Source of the DNA: SAR324 cluster bacterium
GTDB lineage: Bacteria; SAR324; NAC60-12
DNA: 64,000 nt
Reading direction: 5' to 3'
Assembly: GCA_015231825.1 (NCBI GenBank)
Contig: JADGAV010000009.1
Span: 83,870 to 147,869, forward strand
Part shown: piece by piece, positions 1-8,908 of the stretch
How the letters are laid out: the number at the start of each line of letters is the position of its first letter
Numbering within the stretch: position 1 is the stretch's first letter
Program-made: the position numbers and the translations under genes
The notes under the pieces: generated by a model
What the model was told of the DNA's origin: nothing
Database searches by the model: none
What the model saw: the letters and a program-made list of their open reading frames with translations, nothing else

Positions 1-577
1 TTTCTGGTTTTAGATTGAACTGCGAATTGGCGAGAGTGGCAGAGGCATTACGTATTTCAGAACGGACTACAGGACCAATTGATTGTTTAGCAATTCGTGG
101 AAAGTAAGGTGCGGTCTCTTCAAATAGATAGGCTAAAAATTTGCTTGCCGGGGCCATCAGACGATTGGCTAAACCAGGTTGGACATCCATTTGGAGGAGA
201 ATATGTGGAATTCTCAAAATCCAGGCGGCATAGGCAACAGGAACACTAACAAAACTCCCGGCAGAGACTACTATCTGTGGACGAAACTGTATCAATTTAA
301 TCAGTCCTGCAACAAAACCTGATACTACAAAAAAAGGGTCTGTCAGGTTTTTCCAACTCCAGTATCGCCGAAGTTTCCCGGAAGGAATACCAGCAAAGGT
401 CAATCCTGTCAGTTGAACCATTTCCTTTTCTGGACCGTCAATTGTTCCAAGGAATAGGCCTTCGACCTCGCTTTGACCCAATTTGTGCATCAATTCTCCG
501 TAAGTGGCCAACAAAGGCGTTGTTGGTCCCCCGGAACCTCCCCCGGTGAACATAATACGTAGTGGCTGGTTTGGCAT
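1..577 (-). CDS. murG: MurG-like UDP-GlcNAc glycosyltransferase (GT28), N-terminal 192 residues, cut by the window edge
   Basis: The reading frame is open from ATG at 577 to the window start, so only the N-terminal domain is visible. It begins with a glycine-rich loop (FTGGGSGGPTTPLLA), then SGKLRRYWSWKNLTDPF and a SAGSFVSVPVAYAAW segment followed by QMDVQPGLANRLMAP, which is the order seen in the N-terminal Rossmann domain of MurG (lipid II synthesis, inner face of the cytoplasmic membrane). Canonical MurG has GGTGGH in the first loop; here the His is Pro. I associate the GGSGGP plus SGKLRRY form with a divergent MurG subgroup common in candidate-phyla genomes. It is divergent from the glycosyltransferase at 627 with only 49 bases between starts, and no division or cell-wall (dcw) genes are visible, so a role in a different glycolipid is possible. 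Confidence 0.75.
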   Translation of the reverse strand, partial: MPNQPLRIMFTGGGSGGPTTPLLATYGELMHKLGQSEVEGLFLGTIDGPEKEMVQLTGLTFAGIPSGKLRRYWSWKNLTDPFFVVSGFVAGLIKLIQFRPQIVVSAGSFVSVPVAYAAWILRIPHILLQMDVQPGLANRLMAPASKFLAYLFEETAPYFPRIAKQSIGPVVRSEIRNASATLANSQFNLKPE

Positions 578-626
578 GAGATTCTCGATCTTAGATTTTC
601 AAAAAGGATTTTAGCTCAATAAAAAA

Positions 627-2471
627 ATGCTTACATTGCTAGCGAAATTTGTCCGCCTTTTCCAAATTTGGAAAGAAGCAGGGTACCTGGCTGTATTGCG
701 AAGGATCTACATTCGTCTGGAGGGACCACGATGGGCTCCTCATTGGAATAAATGGTCGTTGTATCAGAAGCTTGCTCCCCATTGGCAGCAGTGGGTCTAT
801 CGCTACTGGCAACGTTATTCATCCCCTGCCCGGCATGACTGGCAGCAAGAATGCAAAAACTGGAAATTGGTCGCTCAATTTGAAATATTTTTACTGGGAG
901 AAGAATTTGATCTGCTCCTCCAATCGATCCGCTCTGTGCTGTCCCAAACCTACCCTCATTGGCATTTGCATGTCCTAGTAAAACCCCCATCTTCAACTCT
1001 GCCTGATTCTTTTTTGGAAATTCATGATGCTCGAATACAGTACCATCTGATCCAACCAGATTCTTCCTTCACTACTGTATTCAACCGAATTTTACAAGAA
1101 AGCGGAGGAAACTGGATGGCATTTCAATTTGGAGGAGACCAGCTTGAGTCTCATGCCTTTTTCGAAATGGCCAAGATTGTTCAAAACAATGAAGTGGATC
1201 TCGTTTATAGTGATGATGATCATCTGGATCAAAATGGTGTGAGGTGCAGACCGCACTTTAAACCCGATTGGTCGCCCTGGAAATTAATCGCACACAATTA
1301 TATTCGAAATCTCTGCGTCTTTCGTTGTGAAACAGTGAAAGCACTCCAGGGATTGGATGAAAAAGAAACATCAAACCTTTATGATCTTCTGCTTCGAGTG
1401 AGTGAAAATCTTCCTTTTGATCGTATCCGTCATGTTCCTCATATCTTCTATCACCACTCGCAGGAAAAAACAGCCTCTCCTCTCGCGTCGAAGTGGTATG
1501 GTATCGGAGAAACTACTCATTCCCAACGCGTTGAACAAGCGCTTGAACGGCGGAAGATAAAAGCAGCCGTCCGTTTTAATTCTGAGTTGAAAATTGTGAC
1601 TGTTTTTCCTGAACTGGAATCCACACCGTTAGTTTCAATTATTATTCCATTTCGTGATCAATCGGCTTTGTTGAGGAAAGCAATCCATTCAATTTTTAAT
1701 AAAAGTACCTATCCTCACTTTGAAATAATATTGGTTGATAACCAAAGTCTGGCGTCGACGAAAAAGGAGGTCTCGGAGTTGGTGGAAAGCCATTCTCAAT
1801 TGCGAATGTTGTCCTATGATCAGCCCTTTAACTATTCCGCGATCAATAATTTCGCAGTATCCCATGCAGAGGGAGATCTTTTGGTTTTGATGAACAATGA
1901 TGTTGAGGTCCTGACGCCGGAGTGGTTGGAACGGATGGCCGCCTATGCGTTGTTTCCACAACATGGTGCAATTGGCGCAAAACTATTTTACCCGAATTAT
2001 ACGGTCCAGCATGCCGGCATTGTCACCGGTATTTTTGGTGCTGCAGGGCACGTCCATCGCTTTGCCGGGAAAGAAGATCCGGGGTATGGTTTGTGCTTGG
2101 AAACTATTCGCGAAGTGAGTGCTGTAACTGCGGCTTGTCTGATGGTGCGCAAAGAGCTTTACCATGAAGTGGAAGGAATGGATGCCAGGCATTTGTCAGT
2201 CGCATTCAATGACGTGGATTTCTGTATGAAGTTGGGGGAAAAAGGTTTTTCAAATCTGTTTTTACCGACGGTTGAAATGCTTCATTATGAATCCTTTACA
2301 CGCGGCAAAGATGTGAAACCAGAACAGCAGTCGCGGGTGGGGCAAGAAATTCAAACCATGCAGGAACGATGGGGTAGCCGGCTTTTCAGGGACCCTTTCT
2401 ACAATCCCAATCTTACCTTGGAAGCAGAAGATTATTTTTTACAGTTTCCTCCTTTTTCACCTACAGAGTAG
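627..2471 (+). CDS. Tandem-domain family 2 glycosyltransferase
   Basis: A 614-residue protein with two GT2-like halves. The first (about residues 80-300) is degenerate but keeps YSDDDHLDQNG near 194 followed by HFKPDWSPWKL, a pattern of large O-antigen/rhamnan-type glycosyltransferases. The second (about 335-570) is a normal GT-A domain: LVSIIIPFRDQ, then ILVDNQS, FNYSAINNFAV near 401 and the metal-binding MNNDVEVLTPEWLERM near 422. No signal peptide or transmembrane segment is evident, so it should act on the cytoplasmic side of the membrane. It is followed after 6 bases by the dTDP-sugar genes, which suggests it consumes a dTDP-hexose made by them. The acceptor cannot be read from sequence. 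Confidence 0.85.
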   Translation: MLTLLAKFVRLFQIWKEAGYLAVLRRIYIRLEGPRWAPHWNKWSLYQKLAPHWQQWVYRYWQRYSSPARHDWQQECKNWKLVAQFEIFLLGEEFDLLLQSIRSVLSQTYPHWHLHVLVKPPSSTLPDSFLEIHDARIQYHLIQPDSSFTTVFNRILQESGGNWMAFQFGGDQLESHAFFEMAKIVQNNEVDLVYSDDDHLDQNGVRCRPHFKPDWSPWKLIAHNYIRNLCVFRCETVKALQGLDEKETSNLYDLLLRVSENLPFDRIRHVPHIFYHHSQEKTASPLASKWYGIGETTHSQRVEQALERRKIKAAVRFNSELKIVTVFPELESTPLVSIIIPFRDQSALLRKAIHSIFNKSTYPHFEIILVDNQSLASTKKEVSELVESHSQLRMLSYDQPFNYSAINNFAVSHAEGDLLVLMNNDVEVLTPEWLERMAAYALFPQHGAIGAKLFYPNYTVQHAGIVTGIFGAAGHVHRFAGKEDPGYGLCLETIREVSAVTAACLMVRKELYHEVEGMDARHLSVAFNDVDFCMKLGEKGFSNLFLPTVEMLHYESFTRGKDVKPEQQSRVGQEIQTMQERWGSRLFRDPFYNPNLTLEAEDYFLQFPPFSPTE

Positions 2472-2477
2472 AACGCA

Positions 2478-3197
2478 ATGAAAGGAATTATTTTAGCCGG
2501 GGGGACTGGCTCTCGCCTTTTTCCATTGACAAAAGTGACCAATAAGCATTTGCTCCCCATCGGCAGGGAACCCATGATATTTCATCCGATTCATAAACTG
2601 ATTGAAGCGGGAATTGATGAAATCTTAATTGTGACAGGCGTTGAACATATGGGAGATGTAGTCAACCTGTTGGGGAGCGGTAAAAGTTATCACTGTCGAT
2701 TTACCTACAAAGTCCAGGATGAAGCAGGGGGAATTGCTCAGGCGCTCGGATTGGCGGAAAATTTTGCCCACGGTGACAAGATCTGTGTCATATTGGGAGA
2801 CAACGTATTTGAAGATCCGATTACAGATTTTGTAGAAAACTTTCGAATACAAAGGGAAGGAGCAAAGCTGTTGATCAAAGAAGTCCCCGATCCCGAGCGC
2901 TACGGTGTTGCTGAAATCGAGAATGAAAAAATACTCAGTATTGAGGAAAAGCCTGAATCTCCAAAATCTTCTTATTGTGTGACGGGGATTTATATGTATG
3001 ATCAGCAGGTTTTTGATGCAATTCCCCGTTTGAATCCCTCCACCCGGGGCGAACTTGAAATCACTGATATTAACAATTTTTATGTGAACCAAGGGACCCT
3101 CAGCTATGATATTTTGCAAGGCTGGTGGACCGATGCCGGAACCTTTGCATCCTACCACTTGGCCAATCAGTTGATTGGGCAGCAGGAGAAAAAATGA
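2478..3197 (+). CDS. Glucose-1-phosphate thymidylyltransferase, short SpsI-like form
   Basis: A nucleotidyltransferase of 239 residues that makes dTDP-glucose from glucose 1-phosphate and dTTP. The N-terminal signature LAGGTGSRLFPLT is followed by NKHLLPIG and PMIFHPI, and the metal-binding Asp lies in ILGDNVFEDP near residue 110; EEKPESPKS and TGIYMYD are the usual sugar-binding strands. Proteobacterial RmlA is about 290 residues; this one lacks the C-terminal extension that makes the allosteric site, as in SpsI of Bacillus and related short RmlA proteins. It sits between the glycosyltransferase and rmlB, and its TGA overlaps the ATG of rmlB (ATGA), indicating translational coupling. Confidence 0.88.
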   Translation: MKGIILAGGTGSRLFPLTKVTNKHLLPIGREPMIFHPIHKLIEAGIDEILIVTGVEHMGDVVNLLGSGKSYHCRFTYKVQDEAGGIAQALGLAENFAHGDKICVILGDNVFEDPITDFVENFRIQREGAKLLIKEVPDPERYGVAEIENEKILSIEEKPESPKSSYCVTGIYMYDQQVFDAIPRLNPSTRGELEITDINNFYVNQGTLSYDILQGWWTDAGTFASYHLANQLIGQQEKK

Positions 3198-4246
3198 TAC
3201 TGATGATAACCGGAGGAGCCGGTTTCATAGGCTCCAACCTGATTTTGTATTGGCTGAAAAAGTATCCGGAGGATCATATCATTAATTTCGATTCGCTCAC
3301 CTATGCAGGCAATTTGAGCAATCTGAGCAGTGTGGAAAAACACCCTCACTATCATTTTGTCAATGGAAATTTGTGCGTACCAGAAGAAATCTCATCGGCC
3401 TTTGAGGAACATCGCGTTGAAGCCGTGATTCATCTTGCAGCTGAATCGCATGTTGATCGCAGCATTGCAGGTCCGGGACAGTTTATACAAACCAATGTTG
3501 TCGGGACATTTAATTTGCTGGAAGCGGCAAAGGAACATTGGCGTGAAAATCTGGCGAAACACCGATTCCATCATGTCAGTACCGATGAAGTATACGGGTC
3601 GCTGGGAGAAACCGGCTTTTTTTCGGAAACCACACCCTATTCTCCCAATTCTCCCTACTCAGCTTCAAAGGCTTCCAGCGATCATCTGGTCCGCGCCTAT
3701 CGGCACACCTTTGGTCTCAATGTCACGACCACAAATTGTTCAAACAACTATGGACCGTTTCAGTTTCCCGAAAAACTTTTACCTCTATTGATCAAAAATT
3801 GCCTGGAGCAAAAGCCGATTCCAGTGTATGGAGATGGCAGTAATATTCGAGACTGGCTTTACGTCACTGATCACTGCAGCGCGATTGATACGGTCTTTCA
3901 TCATGGAAAAGAAGGTGAAACCTACAATATAGGGGGGCTCAATGAATGGAGCAACATTGATATAATCCATTTTGTTTGCCGACTTCTCGATGAGGCATTG
4001 GGGCGTTCAGGCAAAGACTCTTGTGAAAATTTGATTTCTTTTGTAAAAGATCGTCCCGGTCATGACCGTAGATATGCGATTGATGCTTCGAAAATTCAAA
4101 AAGAACTCAACTGGAGACCGAGTTTTACTTTTGAACAAGGGATCAGGGAAACAATTTCCTGGTATCTTGATCATCAAGATTGGGTGCGCCTGGTAAGCTC
4201 CGGGGAGTACCAGAAATACTACAAGCAGCAATATGGAAGCAAATAA
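3194..4246 (+). CDS. rmlB: dTDP-glucose 4,6-dehydratase
   Basis: A 350-residue short-chain dehydrogenase that converts dTDP-glucose to dTDP-4-keto-6-deoxyglucose. It shows the NAD-binding MITGGAGFIGSN at the N terminus, HLAAESHVDRSI, the catalytic STDEVYGSL (the Thr-Asp-Glu triad) and YSASKASSDH (YxxxK). The open frame extends 69 bases upstream, but ATG 3194 is preferred because it is preceded by GCAGGAG, overlaps the stop of the upstream gene and puts the Rossmann motif at the very start. No RmlC or RmlD follows, so the keto sugar must be processed by genes elsewhere or used by another branch. Confidence 0.95.
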   Translation: MILMITGGAGFIGSNLILYWLKKYPEDHIINFDSLTYAGNLSNLSSVEKHPHYHFVNGNLCVPEEISSAFEEHRVEAVIHLAAESHVDRSIAGPGQFIQTNVVGTFNLLEAAKEHWRENLAKHRFHHVSTDEVYGSLGETGFFSETTPYSPNSPYSASKASSDHLVRAYRHTFGLNVTTTNCSNNYGPFQFPEKLLPLLIKNCLEQKPIPVYGDGSNIRDWLYVTDHCSAIDTVFHHGKEGETYNIGGLNEWSNIDIIHFVCRLLDEALGRSGKDSCENLISFVKDRPGHDRRYAIDASKIQKELNWRPSFTFEQGIRETISWYLDHQDWVRLVSSGEYQKYYKQQYGSK

Positions 4247-4318
4247 ACGTCCTCTATTTCTCATTGACTGTTTGCTCATAGTTGAGGCAAGGCGAAAACA
4301 TACTTCGAGAAATTTTGT

Positions 4319-5263
4319 ATGAAAAGATCGACCTGTTTTTGTGGGCGGCAATTTGTGATTGGCATGATTTTGCTTGGTGGTTTCCTGTTCTTTAACCCCT
4401 CTTTTTTGATGGCTCAGCAAGCGCCGGATCCTGCAGGGGAAGCGGCTGCAGATGGAACACAAGACACGGGTGACGGCGTGGAAGGACAGGCTGCTGGAGG
4501 AGAAGGGTTTTCCTCTGATGAACCTTTTTTTCGTTTCAGCGTCATGACGGAAATGTTTGCCATGCGCTTTGATGATCCCCACCCATTCAAACAGATGACC
4601 GGTTCCAAGAAGTTTGACGATACCATCGCAGTGCCGCAAACAGGTCTCGAATTTGGAAGTAGGGTCAATTTCCAGGAAGACAATGGTGATATTCAGCCGA
4701 TTTTCCGTGCCTTGCCTTCCTTTTCTATCGAATATGTCATTCCTGTCGATTTGTTTGTAATCAGTGGGGCATCGATTGAATACTATCACACTTCGACTCT
4801 CCACCTCGATGCAGTCGTTGCATTCAACGCTACTGGACCAAAGTCTCAAACCCCTCTAATCAAAATGCAGACCTACTATGATTTCCTGAGTGTGTCTGCA
4901 CATTTTTTTAATCCGGGTGAAGAAGGTTACGACATTTTTGTCGGACTCGGTGTTGCCAATATTGATGGGGCTTATGAGGGAGGATTTCGAGGGAGAATTG
5001 AAAATGACTATGTGCGGACGGTGGAAACCGTAAACTTTGATGCTTTTCCAATCAGTTTTAAAAAAGTGGGATTGGACGTCATCGGAGATATTTGGACATT
5101 TCGTTTTACCACCCTGGTTTTTAGCCGAGCAGAAGTGATTACAAAAAATGTTTTCGTCGGCAATGAACTCACCCCCGATGCAAACGAAACGATTAATTTT
5201 GACGGTTTGATTCTCAGAGCCGCCCTATTGTTCCGCTGCAAGTATTTTTTGTGTTTTTTTTAG
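4319..5263 (+). CDS. Probable outer-membrane protein, paralogue of the gene at 39714-40688
   Basis: A 314-residue exported protein of no family I can name. The first 32 residues form a signal peptide ending SFLMAQQ, followed by a 40-residue Ala/Gly/Asp/Glu-rich low-complexity linker. The rest is rich in alternating hydrophobic and aromatic strands (FFRFSVMTEMF, LPSFSIEYVIPVD, ILRAALLF) and ends in Phe, as beta-barrels often do. Its 39.7 kb relative shares length, linker composition and the blocks FFR...HPF.(Q/K)MTG, LP.FS(I/L)EY(I/V)(I/V)P, (P)LI.M...Y.F..(V/T)S and GL(G)...GGFRG. It starts 72 bases after rmlB on the same strand and may share its transcript. Function unknown. Confidence 0.75.
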   Translation: MKRSTCFCGRQFVIGMILLGGFLFFNPSFLMAQQAPDPAGEAAADGTQDTGDGVEGQAAGGEGFSSDEPFFRFSVMTEMFAMRFDDPHPFKQMTGSKKFDDTIAVPQTGLEFGSRVNFQEDNGDIQPIFRALPSFSIEYVIPVDLFVISGASIEYYHTSTLHLDAVVAFNATGPKSQTPLIKMQTYYDFLSVSAHFFNPGEEGYDIFVGLGVANIDGAYEGGFRGRIENDYVRTVETVNFDAFPISFKKVGLDVIGDIWTFRFTTLVFSRAEVITKNVFVGNELTPDANETINFDGLILRAALLFRCKYFLCFF

Positions 5264-5285
5264 TAATAACCCCGTTTATCAATCT

Positions 5286-7322
5286 ATGGAACTCAGCAGC
5301 TTCATTCATCAATACTGTTTTTTTTACAAAGATGGAAAATTAATTGCGGGATGGGTGGAAGGGGTTCAGAAAAACAAATTAAATATCTTACCCCTGCAGG
5401 GAAAACCTCAATTGCTTCCCAAAGCACGTGTTGCTGTTTTTTGGAGGGCCTCATCTCCCAATATGCAGAAAGCAGATGCGCTGCAAGATCTCCAGCTTCT
5501 TTTGGAGGAGATTAATGCCCTTGCCCAATCTCAAGATCTGGAAGTCATTCACGAATTGAGCGAGCATGGGAAAAGCTATGAATTTGACGAACTGGTCTCC
5601 GATTTTTTAGAAAACCCGCAAGACCCTCTCCAAAGAGTCGGACTGTATCTCTCACTGGAAAGCGACCGCCGCTTTTTTAAGAGGAAAAACAGCGTTTTTA
5701 CGGCCCGAACCTCCGAAGAACTGGCGCAAATAGATGCGAAGGCAAAACGCGAAAAAGAACAACAGGAATGGGAGTCCAGAATACAGCAATGGATTTTAGA
5801 ACTTGAGACCGGAAATTGGACTCCGAAAACGCAGGCCAGCGAAGAACAAATACTTTGGATCCAGCAGCTTCAATCGGTATTGGTTTATGGAAAAAATTCG
5901 GCCTATTGGAAGAGTATTTCTCCCCTGTTTAATTTGAGTGCATCTCCGAGCGAAGATGAGGAAGCAAAGCTGCGGAGCTTGCTGAAACAGGCAGGGTATC
6001 CCATTTCAAAAGGCCGCCTGCTGTTATTGAGAGCATCTGTAAAAGATGAATTTTCTCAAGAGTTATTGGACGCAGCTGCTGAATTGGGTCAAAAATCAAT
6101 ATCACATGCTGACCGCAGAAACTGGAATGGCATACCCACCTTCACTGTCGATTCCGAAAAAACTCAGGACTATGACGATGCCATTTCTATTTTGGAATGG
6201 TCGGAAAGCCGGATTGAAATTGCCATCCATATCGCTGACCTCTCCGGATTGATTCAACCGGGAACCATCCTATTTGAAGAAGCCGAATCCAGAGTTTCAT
6301 CGGTCTATACTTTGAAGAAAGTTTTTCCGATGTTTCCTTCTTCTCTTTCAAATGACTACTTTTCTTTGAAAGAAGGAAATGATCGGCACGCTTTGAGTTT
6401 TATTTTTAACCTGTTCAGCAATGGAGAAAGCGTATTAAAAGGGATGGAATTCGGTGTCATTCAAGTAGAGCAGAACTTGAGTTATGAACAGGCCGATCTT
6501 TGGATTGGACAGGAAGTGTCTTTTTGGAAAATTCTTTCGAATTGTTGTCAGGAACTCCGTCAAAAAAGAATAGAAAAGGGAGCCCTGGATTTTGCTCGAA
6601 AAGAGGTTGAGTTTGATATTAGCAACCCTGACCATATCCAAATCAATGCGATCAACCGCAATAGTCCAGCAAACGAGTTAATCGAGGAATTGGCCATTTT
6701 GGTAAATCAGGAAGTCGGAAGGTTTTTTAAAGACCATCAATGCCCGGGAATCTATCGGGTGCAGGCTCCTTACGAGGTGATCAAAGAGTTGAAAGAGGGA
6801 GAAAAGCTTTCCCCTCAGCATTTAATGATCGAGCCGGCCAGGCTTTCTGTTATTCCTGAGATGCATGCCGGATTGGGATGCGACTACTATATCCAGGCCA
6901 GTTCACCAATTCGCCGATTTTCTGATTTGGTGACTCAGTATCAATTGGCTCAATATCTCAAATTGGGTAAAATTGTATTTGGGGAAGAGCAGTTAATGGG
7001 CTGGGCAGAACAAATCCATACAACCCAAAGAACTTATGCCCAGGTCGAACGTGAGATAGAGAACCATTGGAAATTAAAGTTTCTTGCCCAACATATTGGA
7101 GACGTGTTTTTTGCCCTAATCAAGCGCCATTTGCGTGGGGGAAGAACGGAAGTGATCTTTGAAGAAATTCAATACACGATTCAAGTTTCCAATTTGTCAA
7201 TTTATGAAGCAGGAAAGAACGTGCTTTTGAAGATTGAAAATGTGGATGTGGAAAGACGCATAGTTTCGGTTTCTGTCGAAACAGAAGAACCTGCAAACTC
7301 GCAAGAGGAGCAGCCGTTTTGA
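5286..7322 (+). CDS. RNB-domain (RNase II family) exoribonuclease
   Basis: A 678-residue protein of the RNase II/RNase R superfamily, processive 3'-to-5' hydrolases of single-stranded RNA. The RNB domain runs from about residue 275 to 580: FTVDSEKTQDYDDAI holds the metal-binding Asp cluster, followed by IAIHIADLS, and ASSPIRRFSDLVTQYQL is the conserved C-terminal RNB motif. The first 45 residues contain a small beta domain (LIAGWVEG...KLNILPL) as in cyanobacterial and plastid RNase II-like enzymes, and the C-terminal 80 residues are a reduced S1-like region. Length and layout resemble this group rather than E. coli RNase R (about 800 residues). It begins 22 bases after the outer-membrane gene and converges with fliM, 49 bases apart. 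Confidence 0.87.
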   Translation: MELSSFIHQYCFFYKDGKLIAGWVEGVQKNKLNILPLQGKPQLLPKARVAVFWRASSPNMQKADALQDLQLLLEEINALAQSQDLEVIHELSEHGKSYEFDELVSDFLENPQDPLQRVGLYLSLESDRRFFKRKNSVFTARTSEELAQIDAKAKREKEQQEWESRIQQWILELETGNWTPKTQASEEQILWIQQLQSVLVYGKNSAYWKSISPLFNLSASPSEDEEAKLRSLLKQAGYPISKGRLLLLRASVKDEFSQELLDAAAELGQKSISHADRRNWNGIPTFTVDSEKTQDYDDAISILEWSESRIEIAIHIADLSGLIQPGTILFEEAESRVSSVYTLKKVFPMFPSSLSNDYFSLKEGNDRHALSFIFNLFSNGESVLKGMEFGVIQVEQNLSYEQADLWIGQEVSFWKILSNCCQELRQKRIEKGALDFARKEVEFDISNPDHIQINAINRNSPANELIEELAILVNQEVGRFFKDHQCPGIYRVQAPYEVIKELKEGEKLSPQHLMIEPARLSVIPEMHAGLGCDYYIQASSPIRRFSDLVTQYQLAQYLKLGKIVFGEEQLMGWAEQIHTTQRTYAQVEREIENHWKLKFLAQHIGDVFFALIKRHLRGGRTEVIFEEIQYTIQVSNLSIYEAGKNVLLKIENVDVERRIVSVSVETEEPANSQEEQPF

Positions 7323-7371
7323 AAAAAGTTGAGGACTGCGCCGAGAAAACAAAATTGCCTATCTTTTCAGA

Positions 7372-8382
7372 TCAAAGTTCCAAAAGTTCATCCGTTTCGG
7401 GCGGTTTGTAAATCAATTCCTCTAATCTGACTGCTTTGTGCCCTTTGTATCCTCCTTGAAATCCAACAAACTTTAATTCCCCATTGACGAGAACATCGAG
7501 GGGACGGTCCACTTCGTGGGCAAGCATCAATATTTCCTTGGATTGCAAATTCAAAAAATCCCGTACGGTAATATTGAGGTTTCCTAGCTCTACCACAACA
7601 TCGACTTCTGTGTGATCCAGATTTTTTTTGAATCGATTGCTCCAGGTATTGTCTTTTTCGTCCTGCTCGCTTTGAAACCCGGCATTGAGTTTACCTCGGA
7701 TGGGTTCGATCATCGAATATGGAACGCACAGCGTGATCGACATGGGTGCTCTCCCAATCTCAACATCGAAAGTAACAACAATGACGATTTCACTATGAGG
7801 CACAATGGCCACAAATTGGGGATTGACTTCGTTCCGTTGATAATTGACCTGCAATGGGAAAACAGGGCGCCATGATGTCTGCAAATCTTCAAGTCCGCTC
7901 ATCACAACCCGTTTGATCATTCTTTGTTCTATTTCTGTGAAGTCCCGGCCTTCTGCTTTCACTTCCAATTCTCCGGTTCCCCCAAAAAATAAATCGATCA
8001 ATGTAAACACCAGTCGGGTCTCCAAAACCACAATGGCATTTCCCCGCAGTGGGTTCATTCGAAACAGATTTAACGAAGAGGGAACAGGAAGAGTTTTCAA
8101 AAATTCCCCAAATTTGATCAACTCTGTTGAACGCACACTAATATCGACAACTTTTCTCAAAGCATTGGACAGAGTCAGGCGAAACAAACGAACAAATCTG
8201 TCGTGAATAATTTCGAGGGTCGGCATTCTTCCGCGAATAATCCGGTCCTGGGCAGTCAAATCAAATGGAACGACTTCGTCCGGGTCATATTCTCCCTCAT
8301 CATCGTCATCATCTAGATCTTCATCCCCGATCCCCCTGAGCAGAGAATCCACTTCATTTTGAGATAAAACCGAACCAGCCAT
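7372..8382 (-). CDS. fliM: Flagellar motor switch protein FliM
   Basis: A 336-residue C-ring component that binds phospho-CheY and controls rotation direction. The N terminus carries the CheY-binding peptide LSQNEVDSLL followed by an Asp/Glu-rich tether (about residues 18-35). The middle domain has GRMPTLEIIHDRFVRLF and RGNAIVVLETRLVF plus the FGGTG turn, and the C-terminal SpoA domain has VELGNLNITVRDFLNLQ and GFQGGYKGHKAV. A GTG at 8388 is in frame but overlaps the AGGAG ribosome site at 8388-8392, so ATG 8382 is the start. It is isolated from other flagellar genes here: the neighbours are an exoribonuclease and rpmH. Confidence 0.96.
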   Translation of the reverse strand: MAGSVLSQNEVDSLLRGIGDEDLDDDDDEGEYDPDEVVPFDLTAQDRIIRGRMPTLEIIHDRFVRLFRLTLSNALRKVVDISVRSTELIKFGEFLKTLPVPSSLNLFRMNPLRGNAIVVLETRLVFTLIDLFFGGTGELEVKAEGRDFTEIEQRMIKRVVMSGLEDLQTSWRPVFPLQVNYQRNEVNPQFVAIVPHSEIVIVVTFDVEIGRAPMSITLCVPYSMIEPIRGKLNAGFQSEQDEKDNTWSNRFKKNLDHTEVDVVVELGNLNITVRDFLNLQSKEILMLAHEVDRPLDVLVNGELKFVGFQGGYKGHKAVRLEELIYKPPETDELLEL

Positions 8383-8773
8383 AATCACTCCTGAGTTGGA
8401 TAATTTTCAGTTAATGATTGAAGAGTATCACTTTTTGTACCATTTGAGAAAATTTTTTTATTTCAAAATACCAAAGAATGCTTGAAATAATTCTCACAAA
8501 CTGAAGCCTTGCATGAAACGTTCATTTTTTTTGTTTCTCAGAATTTTTTCTAATCCGGATCTGGCTGGGGATTTCAATTTCAGGAATTCCGGGGAACTTT
8601 TCCTATTCAACGGGCGCTCATTTTTAAATCTAAATTCGCTTTTCTTATGCAATATCCCATTTTATTTCTGATATAAAAAACTTGTCATCAATAGCATAAT
8701 CCTGTAAATAGGTTGATTTTACTAATGCAAATCAGAGGTGCGGATACGCCCTATTGAATGAGAGAGATTTACC
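8383..8773. promoter_or_regulatory. Divergent intergenic region between fliM and rpmH
   Basis: This 391-base AT-rich stretch must contain promoters for fliM (leftward) and rpmH (rightward). A plausible sigma70 promoter for rpmH is TTGTCA at 8682-8687 and TAAATA at 8705-8710 with a 17-base spacer. The rpmH neighbourhood often lies beside dnaA and oriC, but I saw no TTATCCACA-type DnaA boxes and no dnaA gene, so I do not call an origin. Confidence 0.4.
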
Positions 8774-8908
8774 ATGAAACGAACGTTTCAACCGAACAAC
8801 AGAAGAAGAAAAAAGAAACACGGGTTTCGAGCAAGAATGGCGACCAAACAAGGTCGCGCGGTCATAAAACGAAGAAGGGCCAAGGGGCGAAAGCGCTTAT
8901 CCGCATAA
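8774..8908 (+). CDS. rpmH: 50S ribosomal protein L34
   Basis: A 44-residue, very basic protein: it begins [18 protein letters not shown] and continues with [20 protein letters not shown], the invariant L34 signature. It is short enough to be overlooked by ORF callers, and a longer frame overlaps it in another phase. The ribosome site is GAGAGAG at 8759-8765. Its TAA shares a base with the ATG of rnpA (TAATG), the usual tight rpmH-rnpA coupling. Confidence 0.97.
   Translation: MKRTFQPNNRRRKKKHGFRARMATKQGRAVIKRRRAKGRKRLSA

Noticed and set aside
4007..4849. 280-codon minus-strand open frame over the end of rmlB and the start of the outer-membrane gene
   Set aside because: It is antisense to two well-supported genes, spans their gap, and its translation shows no family pattern.
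8383..8773. Possible chromosome origin next to rpmH
   Set aside because: No DnaA-box clusters (TTATCCACA-type) and no dnaA or dnaN genes; rpmH alone does not mark an origin.
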